Shown: positions 16,908 to 24,313 of the stretch, piece by piece
Numbering within the stretch: the stretch's first letter is position 1
Layout: each line of letters opens with the position of its first letter
Source of the DNA: Acidimicrobiia bacterium
GTDB taxonomy: Bacteria; Actinomycetota; Acidimicrobiia; ATN3; PSLF01
Length of the DNA stretch: 64,000 bases
Assembly (NCBI GenBank): GCA_040289475.1
Contig: PSLF01000009.1
Coordinates: forward strand, 1,325-65,324
Reading direction: 5' to 3'
The notes under the pieces: generated by a model
Told to the model about the DNA's origin: nothing
What the model saw: the letters and a program-made list of their open reading frames with translations, nothing else
Databases searched by the model: none
Program-made: the position numbers and the translations under genes

Positions 16908-18578
16908 CTAGCCTGAGACCGTCCCGATGCGGTCATTTTCCTCCTGGACGAGGGAGTCTTCTACTTTTCTGAAAAGAGGCTCCACTCCTACCAGAGGGGT
17001 CCCCCCTTCGATGCGCCCTGCCCGCCACCCCTCTGGCTTCTCCGGTGCGCCGTAGAACCCAGCAAGTTTTTCCGAGGAGAACGGCAGGAAGGGCCAGAAC
17101 AACACGCGTAATGACTCGACAACTTGAACTGCTGTCCAAACAACGGTGGCTGCCTCTTGGCGACTGGTCTTGATGAGTTCCCAAGGCACACGGCGGTTTA
17201 GGTATCCGTTGGCAGTCTGGGCTAGCGAAAGAGCCTCTTTGAGTGCGTTTCTGAATCGACAGCCGGCGAGCTCGGCACCAACTCTATCGAATGTGGTATT
17301 ACAAGTTTGCAAGAGCGCATGTTCTTCTTCCCCCAGCTCTCCGGGATGCGGAACACGTCCCTCGAAGTTTGAGCGCGCGAAGCTGAGCACGCGGTGAACA
17401 AAGTTGCCGTAGGTGGCGACCAGCTCGGTGTTGACACGGGTTTGGTACTTTTCCCAGCTGAAATCAGAGTCTTGAGTCTCTGGCATTTCCGCGCACAAGA
17501 CGAAGCGAAGAGGATCGGGAGGATGGCGCTGCAAGTAGTCCGGGAGCCATACAGCCCAATTCCTCCCTCTGGAAAACTGCTCGCCTTTGAAGTTCAAGTA
17601 CTCGTTGGCTGGAACGTCGTAAGGGAGAGCTAGCCCCTCGTAGCCCATGAGCATTGCCGGCCAAATTATGGTGTGAAAAGGGATGTTGTCCTTTCCTATG
17701 AAGTAATACGGCTTGACTTCTTCGCCGGCGTCCCAGAAGCGGTGCCATGCTTCTGCATCTCCGGTTCGTTGTGCCCATTCGACAGAAGCCGATAAGTATC
17801 CACAGACGGCTTCGAACCACACATAGATTCTTTTGTCTTGGTACCCTTCTAGTGGAATTGGCACTCCCCAGAGAATGTCTCTAGTAATAGGGCGTGGCTT
17901 GAGGCCTTCTTCTAGCATCCCCAAGGTGAAGTTGCGAACGTTTGGTTTCCAGTGCGCCTGCGCCGACACCCACTCTTTTAAGGGCTTTTCGAACTTGTCG
18001 AGTGCCAAGAAGAAATGTGCGGATTCTCTGACCACCGGGCTGGAGCCACATATTCTGCACTTTGGATGGATGAGTTCAAGAGCGTCTAGTGGCTTGCCGC
18101 AGTTATCGCACTGATCACCCCTGGCGCGTTCAAAACCACAGTTGGGACAGAGCCCTTCGACGTAGCGATCGGGTAAGAACCGACGGTCTTCTTCGCAAAA
18201 CAGGTGCGGGGTGGTGTCCTCGAAAATGTATCCCTTCTTGTAAAGGGTCAAAAACATGTCCTGGGCTATCCGCCGATGGTTATCGGTCCCAGTCCGCGTG
18301 TACAAATCCCATGAGACCCCAAGTTTTTCCCAGCATTCCAAGAGGACCGCGTGGTAGCGATTGGCTATGTCTTCAGGCGACACTCCCTCTTGGTCGGCCC
18401 TTACCGTTATCGGCGTTCCGTGTTCGTCGGATCCCGAAACCATAAGGACCTCGTTTCCTGCCAGCCGGTGGTACCTAGCGAAAATGTCGGCAGGAAGATA
18501 CACTCCGGCCACATGTCCGAGGTGTGGCCAACCTGATACGTAAGGCCATGCGACTCCAATGAATATTCTCTCGGGCAC
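16908..18578 (-). CDS. metG: Methionyl-tRNA synthetase
   Basis: Charges tRNA-Met. 556 residues. Class-I HIGH motif is HLGH in PYVSGWPHLGHVAGVYLPAD (about residues 12-31). A zinc-knuckle region follows (CPNC ... CDNC ... CRIC), placing it in the MetG1-type group with two zinc modules. The KMSKS loop reads GEQFSRGRNWAVWL (about residues 330-343): the motif is QFSRG, with both usual lysines replaced (first by Gln, second by Arg). The anticodon-binding domain is present; there is no C-terminal tRNA-binding (EMAP-like) extension. GTG start at 18578, with CGGAGGAAAG upstream. KMSKS variation is known in class-I enzymes, so this is probably active. Confidence 0.95.
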   Translation of the reverse strand: MPERIFIGVAWPYVSGWPHLGHVAGVYLPADIFARYHRLAGNEVLMVSGSDEHGTPITVRADQEGVSPEDIANRYHAVLLECWEKLGVSWDLYTRTGTDNHRRIAQDMFLTLYKKGYIFEDTTPHLFCEEDRRFLPDRYVEGLCPNCGFERARGDQCDNCGKPLDALELIHPKCRICGSSPVVRESAHFFLALDKFEKPLKEWVSAQAHWKPNVRNFTLGMLEEGLKPRPITRDILWGVPIPLEGYQDKRIYVWFEAVCGYLSASVEWAQRTGDAEAWHRFWDAGEEVKPYYFIGKDNIPFHTIIWPAMLMGYEGLALPYDVPANEYLNFKGEQFSRGRNWAVWLPDYLQRHPPDPLRFVLCAEMPETQDSDFSWEKYQTRVNTELVATYGNFVHRVLSFARSNFEGRVPHPGELGEEEHALLQTCNTTFDRVGAELAGCRFRNALKEALSLAQTANGYLNRRVPWELIKTSRQEAATVVWTAVQVVESLRVLFWPFLPFSSEKLAGFYGAPEKPEGWRAGRIEGGTPLVGVEPLFRKVEDSLVQEENDRIGTVSG

Positions 18579-18670
18579 CTTTCCTCCGAAGGCTGTTATT
18601 AGCTATCGGCATAGAACACGCTCGATAGTACCGCCGGGTCGCTGCCTGCGACACAGCCTTAGGTCATTAA

Positions 18671-18695
18671 GTACGGGACATAGAGTATGGGACAT
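18671..18695. repeat. Direct repeat in metG/guaB3 divergent region
   Basis: GTACGGGACAT and GTATGGGACAT, 10 of 11 bases identical, with a 14-base period, in the 255-base divergent gap between metG and guaB3. An inverted repeat CTATCG/CGATAG (18603-18608, 18623-18628) lies closer to metG. Tandem half-sites of this kind suggest a regulator; identity unknown. Confidence 0.35.
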
Positions 18696-18739
18696 TAGGC
18701 TAGCGGTGATAGAACGCTTGCTTACTTAGAGCTGCCATT

Positions 18740-18768
18740 CCGACAATGGTGTCCTTCTGCGCTATGCT
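18740..18768 (+). promoter_or_regulatory. Weak candidate promoter for guaB3
   Basis: CCGACA (18740-18745), a 17-base spacer and TATGCT (18763-18768), about 65 bases before the guaB3 start. Four of six matches at -35 and four of six at -10; plausible but not strong. Confidence 0.3.
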
Positions 18769-18833
18769 CTGTGATTAGCTGGTGTGAGAATATGGGCGCG
18801 GTAGTGCGAGGCGGACTATCAGGTAGGTGAGAC

Positions 18834-19991
18834 GTGGAGATCGAAGTAGGCATAGGTAAATCGGCCAGACGGGCTTACGGGCTAGACGAGATCGCTATTG
18901 TACCGAGCCGGAGAACTAGAGATCCCGACGACGTAAGCATTGTTTGGGAGATCGACGCGTTCCGATTTGAGCTTCCTCTAATAGCAGCTGCGATGGATGG
19001 TGTCGTTAGCCCAACTACGGCCGTGGAGATCGGAAGGCTGGGCGGACTGGCCTGCCTGAATCTGGAAGGTCTGTGGACGCGCTATGAAGATCCCGAGCCA
19101 TATCTAGACGAGATTGCCTCTCTTCCAGCCGAGCAAGCCACACGGCGAATGCAAGAGATCTACCAGGAGCCCGTAAAAGAGGAACTCATCTACAAACGCA
19201 TACAAGAGATCAAGGGCGCCGGCGTGGTGGCGTGCGGATCCCTCACTCCGCAAAGAGTGCGACAATTCTTGGACGCTGTTCTTCAGGCAGAGCTCGACAT
19301 CTTGGTCATCCAGGGAACCGTAGTGTCAGCAGAGCATGTATCGACCAAAACTGAGCCGCTCAACCTGAAGCGACTCATCCGTGAGCTCGACCTTCCGGTA
19401 ATAGTAGGCGGGTGCGCGTCTTACACCACGGCGCTCCACCTGATGCGGACTGGTGCTGTGGGGGTGCTCGTCGGAGTCGGACCCGGCCACGCATGCACGA
19501 CCAGAGGGGTCCTAGGTGTGGGGGTGCCCCAGGCCACAGCAATTGCGGACGCCGCTGGCGCCAGAATGCGCCATCTTGACGAGACTGGCCGCTACGTGCA
19601 CGTGATAGCGGACGGTGGGATGCGGACGGGCGGGGATATCGCCAAGGCGATCGCGTGTGGGGCAGATGCTGTCATGTTGGGCTCACCGTTAGCAGCAGCG
19701 CAAGAGGCGCCAGGGCGGGGTTTCCACTGGGGGATGGCCACTTTCCATCCGACCCTTCCCAGAGGGACTCGTATTCGAGTGGGGCAGAGGGCGCCTCTGC
19801 AAGAAATCTTGATAGGTCCCGCTCACGAGAACGATGGGACGCTCAATTTGTTTGGTGCGCTTCGAATGTCAATGGCAACGTGCGGCTACCAGAACATAAA
19901 AGAGTTTCAGAAGGCGGAGATTATGGTCGCGCCTTCCCTACACACCGAGGGCAAAAGCATTCAAAAGGCCCAGGGTGTGGGCATGGGTTGA
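18834..19991 (+). CDS. guaB3: GuaB3-family IMP dehydrogenase-related protein
   Basis: 385-residue TIM-barrel protein of the IMPDH/GMPR superfamily, lacking the CBS pair of true IMPDH. GIGKSARRAYGLDEIAIVPS at the start is the GuaB3 signature. The catalytic cysteine is in GHACTTRGVLGVG; the phosphate-binding loop is HVIADGGMRTGGDIAKAIACGA. GuaB3 is widespread in actinobacteria and cyanobacteria; published work on a cyanobacterial member assigns GMP reductase activity, so purine recycling rather than IMP oxidation is the best guess. GTG start, with AGGTAGGTGAG just upstream. guaA lies 2 kb away. Divergent from metG. Confidence 0.9.
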   Translation: MEIEVGIGKSARRAYGLDEIAIVPSRRTRDPDDVSIVWEIDAFRFELPLIAAAMDGVVSPTTAVEIGRLGGLACLNLEGLWTRYEDPEPYLDEIASLPAEQATRRMQEIYQEPVKEELIYKRIQEIKGAGVVACGSLTPQRVRQFLDAVLQAELDILVIQGTVVSAEHVSTKTEPLNLKRLIRELDLPVIVGGCASYTTALHLMRTGAVGVLVGVGPGHACTTRGVLGVGVPQATAIADAAGARMRHLDETGRYVHVIADGGMRTGGDIAKAIACGADAVMLGSPLAAAQEAPGRGFHWGMATFHPTLPRGTRIRVGQRAPLQEILIGPAHENDGTLNLFGALRMSMATCGYQNIKEFQKAEIMVAPSLHTEGKSIQKAQGVGMG

Positions 19992-20065
19992 GCGCCCGGT
20001 TGCGTTAATAACGGCCTGCTCCATTCGTCTATTTGTTGACCCAAAGATAGAGACCGAAAGGAGCT

Positions 20066-20635
20066 GTGGCTCACGGAGTTTGGTCCGTCGAGTCGGAGAT
20101 CAAAGTGATCTATAGGGCCGTGAAGCCTCCGATCCGCTTCTATGTGGGAGTCGGTGGGACGGCACAGCTCGTTGTGCTTGGCGCGACTCGACTGGGGCCC
20201 GTGGCGAAGCGGCCGGGAGTCGCTAGTGCCGCAGCGACAGCAGTGGCATTTATGGCATTTTTCTTAGCTGGGTTGGTCGCCCAGAGAGGTTCAAGGGGAC
20301 CTGCCAGAGTAGTGTGGGCTCTCTTCGGGAGTTTCTGGGCGGGGTTTGGGTTTTGGGTGGTGTCGGTTCCCTTTTCTCTAACAGCGCCCCTCCCTGTCAA
20401 TTCGGCGTCATTTCCGCTTCCGGCCTTTGTTTATCCGTTTCCCTTTACGTATCACGACTTCGATGTTTCCAGAGATCTTGCTGCGGTACTGTTCATGTCT
20501 GCGCTTTCTGGCCTCACCTCCGGAGGATTGGGACTGATGGCTGAAGCTTTGGGCAGTGCGTCGGTTGGTCGCGCGAGTTCCTATGAGACTGGAAACGACA
20601 CAAGCGCAAACGAAGATGTGTCGGAGTTGGGCTAA
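20066..20635 (+). CDS. Hypothetical membrane protein
   Basis: Not recognised. 189 residues from a GTG preceded by AAAGGAG. Hydrophobic segments near residues 28-45, 52-70, 82-104 and 145-165 suggest three or four membrane helices; the loop between the last two is Pro/Phe-rich (FPLPAFVYPFPF). The C-terminal 25 residues are polar and acidic (ETGNDTSANEDVSELG). Its stop overlaps that of the convergent pncB by four bases. Same direction as guaB3, 74 bases after it, so possibly co-transcribed. Confidence 0.6.
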   Translation: MAHGVWSVESEIKVIYRAVKPPIRFYVGVGGTAQLVVLGATRLGPVAKRPGVASAAATAVAFMAFFLAGLVAQRGSRGPARVVWALFGSFWAGFGFWVVSVPFSLTAPLPVNSASFPLPAFVYPFPFTYHDFDVSRDLAAVLFMSALSGLTSGGLGLMAEALGSASVGRASSYETGNDTSANEDVSELG

Positions 20636-22107
20636 ATTGCGGGAAGCGGCTCGATGAGCGAAGGATGGATGCGAACCTCGTAGCTTATATGGCCTGACCT
20701 TACCTCCTCTGGGAGTCGCTCGAGCTGTGATAGGCAGAGGGATCTTGCAGAATCGATATCTACGTCTGTCGTAGTTTTTCCGTCCGCCATGACGTCCGTG
20801 AGGAGGGGTTGAAAGGTTAGGACCTCCTCGTTCATACCGCTGTCGCTAAATTTTTCCCACTCGGACGCGCTCGTTATCCCGAGTAAATCAGAAGGGGTGC
20901 CGCGATCGTCATCAACAGCGAAACGGGCAGGCACCAATATATCGTATGCGAAGGTGTCATCGGGTTTTAGCGCTCGATACACCTGCTTGGGGCCCGGAAA
21001 GGTGGCTTTTTGAGGGGAAAGCTTTACAACGTCCCTGTCTGCATAACGAACCAGTTTGTAGACGATGTCGAGGTTTGGAGCATCGGATGATGTGGATAGC
21101 TCCGTACCGACTCCGAATGCGTCTACGGGGATACCTCCCTCTACAACCTCCGCGATCTTATGATCGGAGATATTTCCGCTGGCGAAAATCTGCATCCAGT
21201 TGCACCCTGCTTCGTCGAGTATTTGCCGAACTTTGATTGCGTACTCGGCCAAGTTCCCCGAATCGATCCTTACTCCCCTAAGCCTTACTCCTTGCGCTTC
21301 GAACTCCTTGGCTACTTTGGCCGCTTTCCGAGCCCCTTCCAATGTCTGGAAGGTATCTATGAGGAGAATGCTCCGCTCTCCAAATCGCTGTGCAAAGGCT
21401 CTGAACGCCTCCGTTTCGTCGCCGAAAGCTTGTACGAACGAGTGAGCCATCGTGCCTGCGGGGGGTATACCGTACAAGGCGGCCGCCTCAAGGTTTGATG
21501 TGGCCTGAAACCCGGCAATGTATGCGGCTCTTGCAGTTGTCGCTGCACTCTCTGGGCTGTGGGCTCTTCTGGCCCCGAAGTCCACTAAAGCCCTACCACG
21601 GGCCGCGATGTAGCAGAGGGCAGCTTTAGAGGCCACAAGAGTTGCGTGCTGGATTTTGTTTATTACGAGAGTCTCTACTATCTGGGCAATAGGGAGTGGA
21701 GCAGTGACCTCCAATACAGGCTCTTGAGCGAAGGCAACAGACCCCTCGGCCATCGCTCTCACGGAGCCGGTGAACGAGAAATCACCCAAGAACTCGAGGA
21801 ACTCGGACCTGTACAAGCCCAGGCTTTTTAGGTACTCGATGTCGGATCCACAGAATCGGAGAGTTTCGAGCGACTGAAGAAGTTCTTTCAGACCACAAAA
21901 AACAATAAAGGGTCTGCTCGGGGGCAGACGGCGGCAGAATAAGCTGAACACCGCTGGCTCAAACATGTTGAGATCGAAGTAGACCGAAGCCATGTTGATC
22001 TCGTAGAGGTCTGTAAAAAGTGCCGAAGTTGTCCGGTATGGGTGGGGAGAATTCACTCTCGATCCGCCGCTCATGGTTAGCTCTGTACTGTAGCCAGCAT
22101 TGGACAT
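20632..22107 (-). CDS. pncB: Nicotinate phosphoribosyltransferase
   Basis: Converts nicotinate and PRPP to nicotinate mononucleotide, the Preiss-Handler NAD salvage step. 491 residues. TSALFTDLYEINMASVYFDL near residue 27 is the NAPRTase opening, followed by LPPSRPFIVFCGL, the DFGARRAHSPESA block (about 175-187), ATSNLEAAALYGIPPAGTMAHSF with the conserved His, and the phosphate loop around GVRIDSGNL and FASGNISDHKI. An internal ATG 11 codons in is an alternative start. Only 24 bases separate it from the divergent guaA, so the promoters of both genes must overlap or lie in coding DNA. Confidence 0.93.
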   Translation of the reverse strand: MSNAGYSTELTMSGGSRVNSPHPYRTTSALFTDLYEINMASVYFDLNMFEPAVFSLFCRRLPPSRPFIVFCGLKELLQSLETLRFCGSDIEYLKSLGLYRSEFLEFLGDFSFTGSVRAMAEGSVAFAQEPVLEVTAPLPIAQIVETLVINKIQHATLVASKAALCYIAARGRALVDFGARRAHSPESAATTARAAYIAGFQATSNLEAAALYGIPPAGTMAHSFVQAFGDETEAFRAFAQRFGERSILLIDTFQTLEGARKAAKVAKEFEAQGVRLRGVRIDSGNLAEYAIKVRQILDEAGCNWMQIFASGNISDHKIAEVVEGGIPVDAFGVGTELSTSSDAPNLDIVYKLVRYADRDVVKLSPQKATFPGPKQVYRALKPDDTFAYDILVPARFAVDDDRGTPSDLLGITSASEWEKFSDSGMNEEVLTFQPLLTDVMADGKTTTDVDIDSARSLCLSQLERLPEEVRSGHISYEVRIHPSLIEPLPAI

Positions 22108-22131
22108 CTAATTTTGCGATAGAAGGTCGAG

Positions 22132-23760
22132 ATGCGCCGGCGTGATTGTGTTTTGGTAGTCGATTTCGGTGCGCAGTACGCGCAGTTGATAGCAAGGCGC
22201 ATTCGCGACGCCAAGGTCTACTCTGAGATCGTAGCGCCTTCGGATCTAAAACGGCGTATTGCGGCTGGGGGAGTAATAGGCCTAGTACTTTCCGGTGGCC
22301 CCAAGTCAGTGTACGCCAACGACGCTCCCCGTATCGACCTCACTGAACTGGTAGGCGGTGTGCCAATGCTGGGGATTTGTTACGGCGCACAACTTATCGC
22401 AGACCAACTGGGAGGCGAGGTTCGGCGGACCGGAGTCGCAGAGTTCGGCAGAACCATGCTGAGATCCGTTTCTGGCTCTGTTCTCTTGGGAGAACTTCCC
22501 GAAGAGAACATCGTCTGGATGAGTCACAACGATGTGATCACGGCTCCTCCTGGCAACGCGGTGGTCACCGGATCCACGGACGCGAGTCCGGTCGCCGCAT
22601 TCGAGGATCTTCGAAACGAGGTATACGGTGTGCAGTTTCATCCCGAGGTAGTACACACCGAACGAGGAGACGAGATTCTCAAGCGCTTTCTCTTCGAAGT
22701 TTGTGGTGCTAGCCCTTCTTACACGACGGTGTCCGTAATAGATGCTGCTGTCGAGGAAATCAGGGCGAGAGTGGGAGACGAGCGAGTTCTGTGTGGACTG
22801 TCAGGAGGTGTTGACTCCGCGGTTGCCGCAGCCCTAGTACACAAGGCGGTGGGAGACAAGTTGGTGTGCGTGTTTGTGGACCACGGGCTGCTACGCAAAG
22901 GCGAGGCAGAAGCTGTGGTGCGAACGTTTCGAGAACGAATGGGGATGAATTTGGTCGAGGTGAAGGCTGCAGACAGGTTTTTACAGCGTTTAAAAGGCGT
23001 GACGGATCCCGAGGAAAAGAGAAAGGCGATAGGCGAAACTTTCATTCGCGTATTTGAGGAGGTAGCACGCGGAGGTCTCGGTCCAGACAGTGCCCAGCCT
23101 CGTTTAAGAGTTTCTCACGAGAGAGAACCAGCTAGTCAACAAGCATCGCTTAGTAAAGGAGAGCTAAAAGAAGTCCCGCGGTTTTTAGTGCAGGGCACTC
23201 TCTATCCCGACATAGTCGAGTCGGGGACTTCACAGTCAGCCACGATAAAGAGCCATCACAACGTGGGCGGCCTTCCCGAGACAATGGACTTTGAACTGAT
23301 CGAGCCATTGAGAAATTTGTTCAAAGACGAAGTGCGGCGAATAGGCGAGGAGCTCGGTCTCTCTGAGGAGATCGTTTGGCGGCAACCTTTTCCGGGACCC
23401 GGTCTTGCCGTGAGAATCATTGGTGAGGTGTCGCCCGAGCGTCTCGAGATCTTGAGAGAGGCCGACGCCATCGTCCTTGAGGAGATCAAGCGGGCTGGCC
23501 TATATAAGGAGCTGTGGCAGAGCTTTGCCGTTCTCCCTGCCATCAAAAGCGTGGGGGTCATGGGAGACGAGCGGACCTATGCATATCCAGTGATCGTTAG
23601 GGCGGTCAAGAGTGAGGATGCAATGACCGCCGACTGGGCGCGCCTTCCTTACGAGGTTCTAGAGCGAATCGCGACCCGCATAATCAACGAAGTCGAGGGA
23701 GTGAACCGGGTCGCTTACGACATCAGTTCCAAGCCTCCTGCGACTATCGAGTGGGAGTAA
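22132..23760 (+). CDS. guaA: GMP synthase (glutamine-hydrolysing), with extra insertion
   Basis: Amidates XMP to GMP. N-terminal class-I glutaminase with nucleophile C83 ([12 protein letters not shown]) and VQFHPEV; ATP-pyrophosphatase P-loop [16 protein letters not shown] (about 220-235); C-terminal dimerisation domain ending PPATIEWE. 542 residues versus about 510-525 usual: residues ~314-348 (between [11 protein letters not shown] and [10 protein letters not shown]) are an insertion, polar and rich in Ser, Gln, Arg and Glu, within the XMP-binding region's helix-loop. The insertion keeps frame and both flanking motifs intact, so the enzyme should work. cheW begins 4 bases downstream. Confidence 0.95.
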   Translation: MRRRDCVLVVDFGAQYAQLIARRIRDAKVYSEIVAPSDLKRRIAAGGVIGLVLSGGPKSVYANDAPRIDLTELVGGVPMLGICYGAQLIADQLGGEVRRTGVAEFGRTMLRSVSGSVLLGELPEENIVWMSHNDVITAPPGNAVVTGSTDASPVAAFEDLRNEVYGVQFHPEVVHTERGDEILKRFLFEVCGASPSYTTVSVIDAAVEEIRARVGDERVLCGLSGGVDSAVAAALVHKAVGDKLVCVFVDHGLLRKGEAEAVVRTFRERMGMNLVEVKAADRFLQRLKGVTDPEEKRKAIGETFIRVFEEVARGGLGPDSAQPRLRVSHEREPASQQASLSKGELKEVPRFLVQGTLYPDIVESGTSQSATIKSHHNVGGLPETMDFELIEPLRNLFKDEVRRIGEELGLSEEIVWRQPFPGPGLAVRIIGEVSPERLEILREADAIVLEEIKRAGLYKELWQSFAVLPAIKSVGVMGDERTYAYPVIVRAVKSEDAMTADWARLPYEVLERIATRIINEVEGVNRVAYDISSKPPATIEWE

Positions 23761-23764
23761 GGCT

Positions 23765-24229
23765 GTGGACCCGAAAACTGAACTCACGCGCTATGTGGTG
23801 TTTCAGATCGGAAACGATAGGTATGCGTGCCCGCTGGAGAACGTGGCCGAGATCAGTCGCATACCAGCTGTCACGCCTGTCCCGCGCACCGATGACTTTG
23901 TTGTGGGAGTCGCCAACTTGCGTGGAAACATCGTGACGATACTGGATCTCAAGCCTTTGTTGGGCATTCCCGAAGATGAAGACAAGCCACTCTCGCAGTA
24001 CAGGATGCTGATAGTAGCGCACGATAACCTAACGGCAGCTATAGTCGTCGACCGTGTCGAGGGAGTTGTCACGATGGCCGTGTCCGATCTGGAGCCCCCC
24101 CTTCCCGGTGTTCCCGAGCAAATAAGACCGTGGATCTTGGGGCAATTCAGGCATGGGGACTCCCTTGCGGGCGCCATCGACCCCGCAATTATCGCTGGCT
24201 TGCGAGAATTGTTGGAGAAACCAGTCTGA
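23765..24229 (+). CDS. cheW: CheW-type chemosensory adaptor
   Basis: 154-residue SH3-like adaptor that couples receptors to CheA. RYVVFQIGNDRYACPLENVAEI opens the domain; PRTDDFVVGVANLRGNIVTILDLKPLLG is the conserved central block (GVxNLRGxIVxxxDL). GTG start follows guaA by 4 bases, so the chemosensory genes may be partly transcribed with guaA. First of two CheW-domain proteins in the cluster; no methyl-accepting receptor gene is present in the window. Confidence 0.93.
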   Translation: MDPKTELTRYVVFQIGNDRYACPLENVAEISRIPAVTPVPRTDDFVVGVANLRGNIVTILDLKPLLGIPEDEDKPLSQYRMLIVAHDNLTAAIVVDRVEGVVTMAVSDLEPPLPGVPEQIRPWILGQFRHGDSLAGAIDPAIIAGLRELLEKPV

Positions 24230-24313
24230 GGGTGGAGGAACAGGCTGAGTTGACTCGGTGTCCTGTCCGAAGGGTCCGCTTATACGAGTACGGCAAAAGG
24301 CTGGGAGCAACCA

